DNA of 64,000 bases from Hetaerina americana (GCA_022747635.1 JAKTNV010000003.1:26985830-27049829), one strand, 5' to 3'; positions 50,364-63,439 are shown, counted from the stretch's first letter. Made by a program: numbers and translations. The notes: generated from the sequence alone by a model not told the origin.

Positions 50364-51116
50364 CGAGGGTCATCCGGAAAGTAGTACCCGTTCGTGCCGC
50401 ATGAAGTGCTGACGACGCGAGTAGCCGCTGGACGAGGTCAGATAGCTTCAGTGGCTTGTCTGCCTTCTCTGAGCCAAGTTGCGTGACGCTAGCATTGCCT
50501 GTGTTGTTTCTGTGATTGTTTACAATGTTTAAAAAAATTGAGAACGCCGCCAGTTGTGAAGTGAGGGCAGTGATTAAATTCCTCAATGCAAGAAACGTTC
50601 GCCCATGTGATATTCATCGCCAATTAAAGGAGGTGTATGGAGACAATGTAATGGACGAGTCGTCTGTTCGGCGGTGGTGTCGCAACTTCAACATGGGGAG
50701 GGGGAACACACACGACGATGAGCGTTCGGAGAGACCGTCTGTCATTACAGACCAACTGGTGAGCTCAGTTGACGAATTCGTGAGGAACGATCGGCGCGTC
50801 ACAATTGATGACATCTGTGAGCATTTTCCCAATGTTTCTCGAACAATTGTTCATGAAATTGTTAAACACCATCTGCATTATGCAAAAATTTGTGCAAGAT
50901 GGGTCCCTCGCGTATCTCAATGAGCTGGCGGCGAAGGACTATGCAGCAGGAATACAGAAACTTGTCACACGTTATGACAAATGCCTTAATTTGCTTGGAG
51001 ATTATGTTGAGAAGTAGTTTAAAGTATCCTCTTTCAAATAAAATTTTTTATGTTTGTTAATATTTACTTTTGTGTCTTTATTTCACGAACGGGTACTACT
51101 TTCCGGATGACCCTCG
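50364..51116 (+). mobile_element. internally deleted mariner (753 bp) with perfect ends
   Basis: Perfect 33-bp terminal inverted repeats begin CGAGGGTCATCCGGAAAGTA at 50,364 and end with the complement at 51,116. They are flanked by TA (50,362-50,363 and 51,117-51,118). The element keeps the DNA-binding half of a transposase and its last codons but lacks the catalytic domain. It is a different mariner family from the copy at 36-37.5 kb, with unrelated ends. Identical ends point to recent movement, which must have used a transposase supplied elsewhere. Confidence 0.93.
50516..51017 (+). pseudogene. mariner transposase, catalytic domain deleted
   Basis: The N-terminal frame (50,516-50,923) shows the mariner paired HTH: VIKFLNARNVRPCDIHRQLK, then SVRRWCRNFNMGRG with THDDERSERPS, then RRVTIDDICEHFPNVSRTIV. 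It stops after CARWVPR, where the family normally continues into the catalytic core. The C-terminal end of the same family (GIQKLVTRYDKCLNLLGDYV, then EK and stop at 51,017) follows immediately in another frame. The join is at about 50,900-50,915. All three catalytic Asp motifs are missing, so roughly the central 180-200 codons are lost. An AATAAA follows the stop at about 51,038. The surviving half could still bind transposon ends, but there is no sign of selection for that. Confidence 0.9.
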
Positions 51117-51129
51117 TATAAAACTCACA

Positions 51130-51560
51130 TTCTTCTCGCGAGAGGAAGGACATGCTTAAGAACAGAAAAACTTTCTTTGAGAACGAAGATTTCTTTTCAG
51201 ACTCGACTCACTTTTTATTCTAATAATCATGCATCCTCATGGAGAACCGAATAATGTGCTACAAAAGCGAAATAAAATTGCTTTTCTGAGAAATTTAACT
51301 CAGGAGTCCCTGAAATTTTACACAGAATGTATGTAAAATGTAGATAGTGCTTGCAAAATTTGTATTAAATCTTATGCTAACGTCCAAGTCATCCACATCT
51401 ATCCGTTCTTTAATGAACATTGTTCGGGTGAAGCGAGAATAGGGGCCTCTTCTCTTCAAAGGTTGCCCCCATAAGGAATTTTAAACGCACGGCACGTTCT
51501 TATGCATCCTGTCCATAAGCATTTAAGTCGTGCGATCCAAGAAATATGAGATGATGTCAA
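51130..51560. other. non-coding stretch
   Basis: No recognised feature between the deleted mariner and the next island. Confidence 0.4.
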
Positions 51561-51569
51561 ACCATGACG

Positions 51570-52760
51570 CAGGATAGCCAAGAAGGATAAGGCCGATGTA
51601 CTTGATTTATGTAGATTGCATCGAAAGGATAAGAAGACAAAGGGTTACAAGAATGCTCTTCAGATAAGTGCACGGAAAAGTTTCTTCTTGCTGCAAAGGG
51701 AGTGAGAGATAGCGAGACACGTAGGCTGGCGTGGAACAAGAGAGGAAAACGCAAAAGAATACGAGTGGTGAACAAAATTTCCCTCAAGCACGAGTTGCCT
51801 TCCCTACCACCCGCAGCTCGAACGAAAACCAAGAGATCGAACTGGAACTCAATTCCAGAGAAAAAAAATAGACGTCGAGGGCGAGAGTGTGTACCCGCAT
51901 GTCTCGCGGACACAGAATAGAAGGCATCGAGGCGAGCAAGCGTCCTGAAAAGGGTCGGGTTGTGCGGGAGTGCGAACGGGGGTGGGGAACGAAGTTTTTC
52001 GCGCCTGCGTTGTTTCACGACATGAAAGTGGTTGGACGGTGGTCGGTGGTTGGTGGGTTGTCCAGCGGGGAAGTGAATGGGCAGGTCAGATTAGAAAGGG
52101 CGGAAAGGAGGAAAAAAGGGGTGGGCGCCCAGAGGGCGCAAGGGGGTCGGGCGCCCCCGCCGGTTGCCATGGCCCTTGCCTTCCCGCCTCCCCAAAACTC
52201 CTCGCGCTATTCCTTAACAAGCAACGCTTACCCACCCCCAACCAAATTCTCAGAGCTCTGCCCCCCTCCCTCCATCCCAGGCCTTTCCACACCCCCTCCC
52301 ACCACCACTTACACTGCCAATACCTACCCCCGGGCTCCCTCCTTCCAGCTCCTCAGCCCTGCTGAGCGCAACCCACCAATCGCCCCACCCTTCCAACCCT
52401 TATACCGTAATCTTTCATACCCCCCCTCCACTACTAAACACCCCCGCGGCTGTATTCAACTCCTCCCTATCCCCATCCCTCTTCACCACTCCCCTTCTCA
52501 TCCGTCCTTACGCCGTCCTCCCCCTTCCCCTCCGTGACCCTGCAGCCGTCTTCCTCCACCTCTTCCCCTTCCTCCTCCGTCTACTTCCTTCCGCCGTGCA
52601 ACTCCCCTTCCGCCCCATATTCCTTCCCTCCCGCTCCATCCCCCGCGTGCGCCGCTTTCATTTTGCGTCACCCTCGATGGCGTGCGAAGCCACGGAGCTT
52701 GAACTAACAGGCGCGTAGGTGGCAGCATGAGATGGGCTTGCGCTTCGCATCGCATCGTTT
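51570..52760. other. GC-rich island, purine block then long pyrimidine block
   Basis: Purine-leaning to about 52,140, then strongly pyrimidine-rich 52,180-52,650 (cccaccccc, cctccctcc, ccccttcc). The 216-residue plus frame (51,887-52,537) is mostly Pro/Ser/Thr from the C/T tract. The 153-residue minus frame is similar. Neither is called as a gene. Confidence 0.45.
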
Positions 52761-53140
52761 TTACAATTATGTAAGGGAAAAAATAAGCTTGCCCGCGTTC
52801 TGATGATTCGTACCATAATGCAACGAAATGTCAAGCGCTAGCATTTAATAAAGAACATACTTGAAAACCGAAATAAATTCAAAGCGCCAGGAAGTAGGGT
52901 GGAAAATAATTGGATGATATCATTGTCGGTGAAGACGTAAGTAATTTCCGACTCCAACCAAAGTATTGGGAAGCCGGATAAGTCAACGGAATACCTCCAT
53001 TAGTAAGAAATACACTTTTTTACAGAGAAATGAAGTTCTGTGTTTACGAAAATCAACCATTATCTTAAAGAAAAAATGTTTGTGGGCAGCAAAGATTTAT
53101 TGCGTTTAAAATATCCAAAGATACACAAAATTCATGTGCG

Positions 53141-53190
<50 letters not shown>
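53141..53190. repeat. (TA)n(CA)n compound microsatellite
   Basis: (TA)14 followed directly by (CA)11. Confidence 0.9.
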
Positions 53191-53509
53191 TGAGTATTTC
53201 TTCCTTCCATTGAGAAGGGTGGTTGGGCCACCGAAATGTTTTAAAACCAAAATTGGGTATGTCTATTTGTATCGTGTTTCCATAGTCTATACGCAATCGC
53301 CAGGCTTGTGACTGACTTCATATGAACATACACACATTTTGTATTTGAAACATAAATAAACTAATGATGACGGCCGTGCCAAAAAAACGTCAACTAGATA
53401 CAGTACTGTATGTGATTGTCCTTTCTCTGTTTCAGTGAATAAATGTTTAAATGAAAGTTTTTACGTATGTTTCGTCGCTGAAGAGCGTTCCTTTTAAAAG
53501 ATATACATA

Positions 53510-53513
<4 letters not shown>

Positions 53514-53579
<66 letters not shown>
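53514..53579. repeat. (TA)n(CA)n compound microsatellite
   Basis: About 27 TA units followed by six CA units. Lies 42 bp before the SINE. Confidence 0.9.
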
Positions 53580-53620
53580 TATACTGGTGAATGTTATATA
53601 TAGCATATATATTGTATATA

Positions 53621-53908
53621 AGTGGGTCGCGGTAGTCTAGTGGGTAGAGCGTTGGACTGCTGACCGGAGGGTCCCGGGTTCGATTCCCAGGCAAGGCACT
53701 CTGGGCACCTGCAGCTCCACCCAAGCTAAAGTGATTTTTCGGGTACCATGTCTTCCTGGGAAACCATAACCGGCACTGGGAAAGGAACTGACCCCCTACC
53801 GTGATGTGTGAATTTCACACGCCGTATAGGGTTTAGTACTGGGTGAACTCTACCATCACCTACTAAACCGACCTTCGGGTTGATTACTGTGTTTATGGTT
53901 TATGGCTT
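53621..53908 (+). mobile_element. tRNA-derived SINE (288 bp) with target duplication
   Basis: The head is a tRNA-like module of about 74 nt. Box A TAGTCTAGTGG lies at about 53,633-53,643 and box B GGTTCGATTCC at about 53,677-53,687, both fitting the pol III consensus. A tRNA-unrelated body follows (ggcaaggcactctgggcacc, then tcctgggaaaccataaccgg and so on). The 3' end is a short 'gtttatggtttatggctt'-type repeat, not a long poly(A). An 11-bp duplication, tattgtatata, flanks it at 53,610-53,620 and 53,909-53,919. The antisense of the head produces the well-known artefact peptide GNRTRDPPVSSPTLYPLDYR. Intact boxes suggest a fairly young copy. It would be mobilised by a partner LINE, whose identity is unknown. 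Confidence 0.9.
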
Positions 53909-53929
53909 TATTGTATATATATTTATACA

Positions 53930-56690
53930 ATACATTTATAAAACAAGGGACGTATTATTTATAGTTGTTAGCAGACTAGGATTATGCAGACAAAAAGATT
54001 TCTCATAGCATTTAAAGCTCAGAGGAACACGCGCCTGGTAATAAATTTCACAATTGTAAGACCGAACCACTTAAGGCAAGCAATACTATTTCAAATTGAG
54101 GTTAGATTCAGTGGCATTAGTATTAGCAATCAAAAAATGAATAAATATATCTTTTCTCATGAGTTAATAAAAATTAGAAAACGGTATAATATATCAATTA
54201 TTAATTAATATCTACAAAATCTTGTTCAACTCTTCCTGCTGTTCAAATATGAATTTAGGCCTTATTCATGATTGCTGTCCTCTTGAAACAATTTTAATGA
54301 ATGTTTTTCTGGTTTATTTCTGTAATGGTAGTTAATGTATAAGGGGTGAAATTGCTATGTTAATTGGCGGAGTGATTGTGGTTGATTCCTGTGGGTGAAG
54401 GGTGTTGTGGCTGAAGGATTCGCTATAATAAACACTACCCTTTCCCTTTTAAACCGGAACCAAATTATATATTTCGATGTCCTATAGCCGGGGATAGCAT
54501 TTAATATTTTTTTAGCTGACTAAACACCCAAAGAGATGTGAAATACTACTTGAAGACCCCCATTGACATAAGTCATTAAGATACTCGTACCTGTCGCCAC
54601 ATAAACCCGAGACCTTGGTGTGCCAAAGGACTAAAGTAATGAGCCAAAGGATTACATAGGTTCCAAATAATTGTCATTGACGAGACATTTTATCATGAAA
54701 ATGATCCCCTGCTTTAAAATCGATGTTTTATTTTAGTGCTTAAGGATAGTTTGGTGGTTTTTTAATTTATATTTATCGCTAACAAAAAAATAAATATATT
54801 TTGCGCTCCGAGCAAAAAGTAAAGAATTCGTTATTTCCACAAATGAGGGCGCTTTAAGTCCCCAATTATCTCTCTTCGATCATAATCCTTTTTTTAAAAA
54901 TGTCTCTCCTAGTTTCACATTTCAAAGAATTGATCCGCATATAACTACAACCATCCGAGTCCATCTAATGGTCTTCCAACGAATTCTCACGCCAGCATGT
55001 TGTCATGACAGGTGTCCGGGAGGCGGGAAAGAATAAGTCAAAGAAAAGAAATGGAATCTTCGTTCCCTTATCGAATTTAAATCAAGTGATCTATATCAAA
55101 TTAAGAAGAAAAGAAATCTCATTAGCGGTTCCCTCCTTAATTAGAAGTTGTTCTTCCAGCGTCCGTTTTCCCAGTGACTGGCAGGACATGTCTTCCAATA
55201 AGCAGGAGCAAAGTTTAGCAATAGGGCTTTAAACAGAATGAAAACCGAGGCTTCGAGGCATCTGGGCTAAGCCACACCTGCCTGGGAGTGAACCTTCAAT
55301 TCGATAGCAGAGTGAAAATAAACTAGTTACAAAGTTTTAGAATTAATGAGAGAAAGATGAGAACTGCAATTAATGCGTTCCTTCTCGTTTCTTTAATTTT
55401 AATTCAGTTTTTGACAGCTTGAATATTCGCGTAAAACCAATTTAAAAATCCAAGACATTATTACAACACACAACAATTTCCTGATAATAAAAACTAATGT
55501 CTTGGCGGTAACCGATCAATCGAAGTATCTCTCCTTTTTAATTGCTATTCTATAACTAGGGTGCGGAGATTTACGAAGAAAAATAACAGCCTTTTAATAT
55601 TTCGTATGCAATTGAATACATTATCAAAATGAGTAGTTTCAGGCGTGATGTGGTAAAATTCGAAAATAATAAGAAAATATAGTAACAATTTATTATTATT
55701 AATTATAGTAAAAACTTATTTTGAATATATCATATCCTCAACCCTACAAATCAAACTTTCTTTGCTGATATAGATTCCAAGATTATCTTCGAGTGTACAG
55801 TTGTTGGTGACATATATTGATTCCAAGTACTAATTAATTATTTCATAAATTAGTAAAACTATCCATTGATCAGTTTATGCTCAGCTATAATTCTTTGAAT
55901 ACTTTAGGAAACATCCATTTTAACGAAAATAAATCCAACGAAATTTTTTAGAGATTTTACATAATTTTATAGTTTAGCTTCCTGTTAAGGGTATTCAACA
56001 CAGAGCTAAATGAAATATCAAAGTCATACAGTGAGAACACTGCAAAACATACACAATGAAGTTCTAAATCCAAGGGCATCTTAAAACGACTCAAATCAAA
56101 TACACACGTACTCGTTTATCCACTATTCACTCTTATACTCGCTCATCCAATATACCATAAATAAAACAATGGCTCTGAGAGGATTGATAGAATTTAGGTG
56201 AAGTCTTGGCAGTTGGACTATTGGTTCCTCAATTTGGTAATTGTTCTCTTAGTGCATTCAATTGTATAATACTATTTAATGTAAAGGAGACTATTTAACA
56301 CCATCTTCTAAAAGATTCCTTATCCATCATTTAGCAGGAGACTTAAATATTTAAAATTTAAGCTTGATTTCTTCTGATAATTGTGAAAAAAAAATAATTT
56401 TCAAGCCTAAAATTTATGATCATTCAAATTCAAAGAAACTGCGGGAGATACTGCAACAGTAAATTTTAACGGAGTCATTCGTTAATATGCGTTACAATGT
56501 AACAATTTCAAATTGTAAAAATCATTCACCATTCCGGTCGATGCAAATGATTTTTACGCTCGCATTATTCAGTTAAAAGTGGAAATTCATTGGAATTATA
56601 CTCAATTAGAAATACGAACAAGATAATCCCATAACTTGACACTAAACCCAATTTTTATTGTGCTAACAAGCAATATTTAATAAGAGCACT
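53930..56690. other. AT-rich non-coding stretch (possible intron)
   Basis: No element recognised. If the exon at 56.69-56.79 kb belongs to a minus-strand gene, this stretch would be its downstream intron. Confidence 0.4.
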
Positions 56691-56693
56691 TAC

Positions 56694-56793
56694 ATATAGC
56701 AATTCAATGGGCTTTAATTCCGTCGCCCAAACCGTTCCAAGGTAGATACAACTCCATTCTGTAGCATAGTCGGGCGTCATCAAAGTGTCTAAT
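56694..56793 (-). CDS. coding exon of an unidentified gene (33 codons)
   Basis: On the minus strand a strong acceptor (TTTCTTTACCTTACAG) ends just before 56,793 and a consensus donor GTAAGT begins at 56,693. Between them lie exactly 100 bases. After one leading base, 33 codons are open and end on a codon boundary. The peptide starts LDTLMTPDYATEWSCIYLGT and continues VWATELKPIELLY. This balanced composition (Trp, Cys, Asp, Glu, Pro, Thr) differs from the Phe/Ile/Leu/Lys-rich chance frames around it. Its GC content is higher than that of the flanks. The gene's other exons are not in view, as expected with long introns. I do not recognise the protein family. Confidence 0.6.
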
Positions 56794-56809
56794 CTGTAAG
56801 GTAAAGAAA

Positions 56810-57870
56810 TATTATTCATCAATTTTATTCATATAAAACCAGCACATTTTTTAAATAACGTGAATTAGCTTGAATGGCATGAGTTATGCTAGTTGAAATA
56901 AGCTCGATTCAGTTAAAAATATTTATATGGTAACCATATTAATTTTAAAGCATTATTACTTTCATAAATTTCAATGTGATAAAATATTGACAGAGGTGTT
57001 AGAAAAATTCTCAGGGTTCTGGTGTGTGATTGAAAGAATTGCTAACCTGAAAAAAAACTAAGAAATGTTTCGTTAAAATCTACGTCAACTCATTTAATTG
57101 GCAAAATTGAAATCAACTGACTTATTTAAACTCGTATTTTCCTGGCGTTAGCAGAAGATTTCGATTGATTTCGATTCGAAGATTTAATTGATATTTCCAA
57201 GTTGTATTGCGATGCGTACAAACCTAACCGCAACGATATAAAATTTAACGATTCACAAATCATTAAAAATATTTCTAAAGTTGATTCTTGCCTTGTGCTA
57301 ACTTAGTCGATATTTTTGATGCATGCTTGCTCACCTACAAGTATACATATATACTTCAGGCAGTTTGGGATGAAATATTTCGTCAAAATATTATACTGTG
57401 AACTAAAGAGAGGTGTAAGGTTGCCGGGATCCCACTAGTGTAAAAAGAAACTCGCGTTCACACGTAGATGAGTTCCCTTCGACCTAAACTCTTTACTCGT
57501 AGATAGCCAATAAAAAAGCATTTCCACAAAAACCATTGAAAGCTAAATTCATATTCCCTCGACAACTATATGGGTTCCTTTCCATCTTTCCTGCTTCAAA
57601 AGAGGAGATTTTTGAACCACCAATCTATCATCATTTTCCTTCATCTCTACGACTCCTTTCGGCTTCCCACCCCTCCACATATTTTTTCGGAAAGACAGGC
57701 TTTGCCGATACACCAGCGCATTCGTTAACATTCCAGAAAGAACTATCTCGAGGGTATTTCCTGTTCTTTTTTAAAAAAAAACAGCAAAACCTGCCTTCAA
57801 AAGAGAAAAAATGAAGAATTTTCCCGCACTCTGCAACTTTTCCAAAAAAATTATCCTTTATCTGACACTC
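56810..57870. other. AT-rich non-coding stretch
   Basis: No recognised feature. If the exon just downstream is real, this is the upstream intron of that minus-strand gene. Confidence 0.4.
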
Positions 57871-57879
57871 ATATATGAC

Positions 57880-58640
57880 TATCATTGTGTGCTTCATACT
57901 TCTTCAACCTCTCTCCTCCGCTCCCCTTCCCCGAAGTATGGAATCAACGAACCCACGAGAATCATGACGTCCGCCTCACTTCTTCCTCGGCCATTGTCGC
58001 AACCACCTCGGTACTCTCGTGCTTCGCTTTTCCCTTTTTTCTTCATTTCCTCGCGCTTCTTTTCATCTGCTCTCCAATTCCTCACCGCTCCCACGAATAC
58101 ATCCGACCCGACGACACCCCAAAAACCACCCTCCTCATACCCCTCTTCCGCCCACATCACCACTAACCCCACCTCCTCTTGATGTCTCCCTCCTGCCATT
58201 CCATACTCCCTAACCCATCTTCCAAACACCGCCACCACCCACCACAAACCCCTCGAGCTTATGTACCATTATTTCCCTCCTTCGGCGATCTTCCTTTATT
58301 TTTCCAGTCCCCATTGTTGGGGCCGGGAGTGAGGGGCTCGGTGTGATGTTCGGCCCGGCGCAGCAGCCGCGTCTCTCCCCCCCCCCCCCCCCATCGCACG
58401 CTCCCTCCGCTGGTGTAAGGATATACTTCTCGTGCTAACACACAAAGAAACGCGGAAGGATGGTTAACAATGCAAATAGAGGTAGAATAGAACGAGAAGA
58501 AAACAGCAGAGGGGAAAATATTAAGGGCCCGAACACAGGCTGATAAAGAGGCCACAGAAAAATTCGAGAAATGAAAGGAAGAAAGAATGACCCTGAGAGG
58601 AATCGAGCTGGTGAGATTGAGGTACATCTAGAGACAGACA
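57880..58640. other. GC-richer island, pyrimidine block then purine block
   Basis: Pyrimidine-rich 57,900-58,260 with a C homopolymer at about 58,377-58,392, then purine-rich 58,440-58,620. Overlapping frames of 90-123 residues on both strands reflect composition. Confidence 0.45.
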
Positions 58641-58690
58641 CGCACGCATATGTATACATACATACATATACGTATATATACGCACACATA
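58639..58690. repeat. degenerate CA/TA/CATA simple repeat
   Basis: Mixed cgca, tacata and tatata steps, similar in style to the repeat at 9.36 kb. Confidence 0.6.
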
Positions 58691-58699
58691 AATGCACAA

Positions 58700-60510
58700 G
58701 CATTGATATGCAACAAAATCATCCTTGTTATGTCATTAATTGTATCAATACTTTGTCAATGAACGCCGGGGGAAAATGTGATATTTATTCTATCATTATG
58801 AATTATTATTGTTATACATACAGCACAATATTATATATACTACATTGCATTCTATATTTACCATTAAAGTATTAATATATTACATAAAGATAAAAGAACG
58901 AATGTTTATGCAATAAACGATGTATAATGGCATTCCAGTGCTGCTTAAAATTCTCCCTAAATCATGCATTGACTGTATCTCAGTTGATTATTTGTATTAC
59001 ATATCCTTTATTTTACCCCACTTAAGCTTGTACTTTAACACTACTAATTTTAAGCAAGACAGTAGCTAATTTACTGATTACCACTACTCTATTAAAATTC
59101 TTTCATGACTCATTCCTTTTATCTAGTAATAAATACTCAATTATATGCAAATTATAGGTAATGCAAGTCCTCTTTAAATGCCAGTGACAAGTCAGAAAAA
59201 AATTTCACATTAAATATTTTTATATTTGCTTATTCACTCATTATTTATAAGCCGTTAAATTTAAGTTATTCCACTTTAGATTGCCAATATTAAATTAGTA
59301 AAGTAAAATGTAACAAGTTATTTTTTGCTAATCAATAATGACGAGCAAAATAAAATAGGGAATGGATAACAATGGCTTAATATTTTATGTTATATGTATT
59401 TACCAGCATATTTACTCATTCTTGTGTTGTAAACTATTAAAAGCAGTAAAATCATCCTTATCCTTGAAGTGCGATAGATTTACGGTAATAGGTTACTAAT
59501 TGGAAAGTACTAACATACTGTATGAAAATATTTTACATTCATTTTATGAAAATACCCATGAGTGCATGAATTAATCAACTAATACGCACAAGGACAAATT
59601 TGGACACCTTCCTCCTTGGAATTTTCTCAATCTCTACTTTAATCTTGAAATGTATTTACTTACACGTTTTTTAAAAAAGTTTATATTAACTAATAGAAAA
59701 GGAAAGAAGGTGAGGGAAGGAACGGGTGGCATCCAGTTTACACTTTATTGGAGCAATGATAGGGCAAAATTCTCCCGTGTGGAAGCGCTATTCCATGTCA
59801 TGATGCATTGAGAGCAATATTCAACAGCAATTAGCAACACGCGGAGGTGAATAGAAATCGGAGGGGTTTTATCAACATGCATCGAGAGTTTATATATCTG
59901 CTTGTATCGATATAGTGTCCATAGAAGTGTTCATAGAAGAATAAGGCTTACGTCGACGAAGAATAATTGTCATGTATGTAGAAAACACTAATGTACTCAC
60001 AATATATTTTTATATTTATTTTCGAATATGATATCGCCCACTTATAGAGATATATCAATGTATCATACATATGAGATCCTACAATTTCATCATAAGGTAA
60101 TTTTTAAAAACAAACATCGCACCAGTCAACCCCCATATGGAGGAGTGCTATTTATTGTCTTTGATATCTTTCTGTATGTAAAAAAACTTATTCATAATTT
60201 GTGAATAAACACTCCAGAGATTTGTGCACTTTTTTCTTCTCCTTTCGTGACTAAAATTCCATCAAGCTCAAATATTCATTTAATTTTCTGGCGTTGTGGA
60301 ACCAAACAAGATGGGACCTCTCGTAATTGCTTGTCAAAAGGCACTTCTATAGAAAAGTTGACGATACGTCACAAAATAGCGAAGGCTCGGAAGCGACACT
60401 GACAATGACGTAAAAAACGATTCTCTCTCTCTGACACAGCTTCGAAGCAATAAATTTTATTCACTAGTGACACTTTTTTCATGCATATTTAAATGTTCTC
60501 CAAAATGTAA
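58700..60510. other. AT-rich non-coding stretch
   Basis: Strongly AT-rich. Nothing recognised. Confidence 0.4.
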
Positions 60511-60527
60511 AACGTTATGACAGGAAC

Positions 60528-61076
60528 TTGGCGATACGCTCTTTCCTGGTCCATGTAAGAAGCGGAAGACTTGAAGGCCATAGAAAATCATTTTTTTTTA
60601 ACCCTGGAAATATTGAGAGGAGAGGAGAAAGGAATCTCTTACGACAGGAAAATGGAGAGGTAAGGAGAACAAACCTTCCGGTTTTCGTCAGACTAAAAGT
60701 TGAAATAATGGAGAAAAAATATATTATCTCTGTATACAAAAGATATGCTCTTGATCATCCCCCTCGACTCGCTCTCTTTTCGCAGTTCCACATTACCACC
60801 TCAATTCCGTACCATCTGAATTCACCCCACCAGATGCCTCGGGGAACGCGGAAACAAAAGACTAACGAGTACCATAAGATCCGGGAGGCCCAACGCATTA
60901 ACATGTTGCATTACCGCCCGATTCGTTCCTCTTTCGCCTTCTCTGTCTCTTCTCCCCATCGTTCACCTCAAATGAACCCGCTCATTCTCAAGAAATGTTT
61001 TTATTTCACCTTTTGGCATATTCGAAAAGATTTTATTATTACCTTCTATTTCTTTAAATATATTATTGAGTTTTAA
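60528..61076 (+). other. 182-codon open frame, not supported as a gene
   Basis: The longest plus-strand frame that is not low-complexity throughout. It begins MAIRSFLVHVRSGRLEGHRK and ends in a Phe/Ile/Lys-rich tail typical of AT-rich non-coding DNA. No domain, signal peptide or clear splice sites are seen. The middle (about 60,760-60,980) is GC-richer and could be part of an exon. I lean towards chance. Confidence 0.2.
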
Positions 61077-61089
61077 TTCGACCTCTTTA

Positions 61090-63430
61090 GCCCTGTGTAC
61101 ATTTTATTTTCCTTGAGAATTCCAGCATATCTAGACTACAAGAAATATTGGTACCATAAAGCAGACGAAGAAGGGTGTTCCGAGACCGCCAGACGCAGTC
61201 AAATAGAAACTAGAAAATATTTTTTAAAGTGCTCTACTACGGAATAACATGAGCATGAATAAGCATAAATAATAAGAATAAAATCAGATTCTATTTATAA
61301 TTATTGGATATTTTTTTTATTATCTATTAAAAGATTTCTACGCTTTATCTCATCAGCTATGCAAGAAAGGATTTTGCACAAGGCAGTTAAATATATCCAT
61401 TAAAATCATTTTAGCGACATTTATATTCAAAAGTTTGTTTACATAATAAGTGATGCTAACAAATTAATCATTAAGATCAGATAGTAGCCATTTTTAAAGG
61501 ATATTTATCTCGTAGAAAATTGCTACTATCAGTTCTATATGTTCCAATTCCACCACATAACGCCTGAAACTAATTGGTTAAATTAATCAATCCTGGTTAT
61601 ACATCAAAACTATAGCTTTTAATAGATAGGTTTATAGGTGTCATTAGAATCGTAACCAGTCAATCAACATCCGAATCATCATAATAAATACCAGAAAAAA
61701 TTTGCTAATATTTGTATGCTGTTACAGAAACAGTAAAACAACGATGAAGTGAGAAATGGAAGTATAAAATTTGTTCATATCATCCATAAATTATTATTCT
61801 GGCATTGAAAAAGTTTTAAAATATGCCTTAAAAATGATGAATATTTGTCCTAAATTTGAGGTTAGCATTGATATTACACCTTATAAGGGTGTGAAGGAGT
61901 AACATTTATTTCCAAGAAAATTTACGCATTGCAATTTTTTATAAACCATTTCACTAAAATTTGGGTTTCTAATAAAGGTTGAAACGAATAAAAGTGTATT
62001 TCAGCATATTTTTAAGTGTCTATCGGACATTTGATATAATATAATATAAAGCACGCAATAATAATTCATCGCATGGACAAAAACCGATCTGCAAGCAACT
62101 CCAATTTAGGAAACATGGGTCACTGTAAATAAGCACTAAAAAAATTCCTTTTAAAGAATTTCTGCATAGGATAATAAAGAGGGTTTTCAAAACGTTTTCA
62201 TAAAAACGCAAACTATGGTCACAGGAAGAAAATATCACAAGGTGATATCATGAACTTTAAATGGCCAATAGATATTCGTTTCATTTCCCCTCATTGACCC
62301 CATCAAAAAGAGTTGTAAATTGGGCATAAAAATAATATCAAGGCAAATTCTTTACTTTTACTAACTATAAACAACCGCCAAAAAGCATAACAAATGAGGA
62401 CTATATGTGGACTAAATAAGAACCAATACCCCTTATAAACAACAAAATACAGTCATTTAAACTTAAATCAAATGCTACCGGAGCCAAACGAAGCGATTTT
62501 GCTACCGTCCACCAGCTAAGTACTGATTTCCCATTAGTTAAGTCGCACATGGGTAAAAATAGATCTGATATACTTCATCACTATATCTTCAGCTTATCTG
62601 ATTATTTAATTGTTTAAAATTCAAATGTTCCTTTTCATTCAAAAGCTACTAATATTTACAAATAACCAAAGTTTATTTAGGTGCAAAAAAAGTAGTGAAT
62701 AATGTTAGCAAATCGACTTCCTTGTGTAGTTTCTTTTTAATAAAGCTAACATATTATTTATTTTTCTTCAAAAAACAGAGTGTTCTCTCGAAAAATGTCT
62801 CAAGCAAGCAAAATATATAGGTGAACGCAGTTCTAGCAGATCCGAACTTTTAGTTTGTATGAACATTTTACAACGTAAATACGAAACTATGGAAATTGCA
62901 GGCCTGTATTACACGCCAATTAAACACCCATATCAATAGTTGGCTTTGATACGTGAACTTATGTTCAACCTACAATATCCGTACCACCAGATGTTGACAG
63001 TATTAAATTTTTATATCATTTACATACCCATCAAAACATGTTACTATAATCAACTGAGTTTAGTAAGAAGCATTAAGAGTCAAAATATTCAACAACGAAA
63101 CAATACATTTAAGAGCTAACAGTTAAATCTTAAAAGATAAATCAAAATTTACCAGGACTAACAAGAGTTTCCAGTTATCAAGCCTTTTTCACGACCTTGT
63201 CAATAACTTTGAAACCCGAAGGAGACCATAAAACAATTACAAAATACGTGTAACAAAACATAAGCATGAAAAATGCAACTTAATGGTGCACTTGTTTTTT
63301 GTGACAATTGCAGACAATCAAGTGCCTTGTAGGAGTACTACAAATCGACGTTTACGATTGGGAAAGGACGAGAACGATTCTATGATAGGTTTTTCTCACT
63401 CTCAATCTTTGAAGATGAGAATACGAGCTA
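61090..63430. other. AT-rich non-coding stretch
   Basis: No recognised gene or repeat. Confidence 0.4.
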
Positions 63431-63439
63431 ATGACACAT

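Noticed and set aside
51887..52537. 216-residue plus-strand open frame, longest in the window
   Set aside because: Second half is Pro/Ser/Thr from a C-rich tract. Overlapping frames exist on both strands and there are no splice sites or domains.
53494..53724. minus-strand frame with GNRTRDPPVSS peptide
   Set aside because: Antisense translation of a tRNA-SINE head, a common artefact in protein databases.
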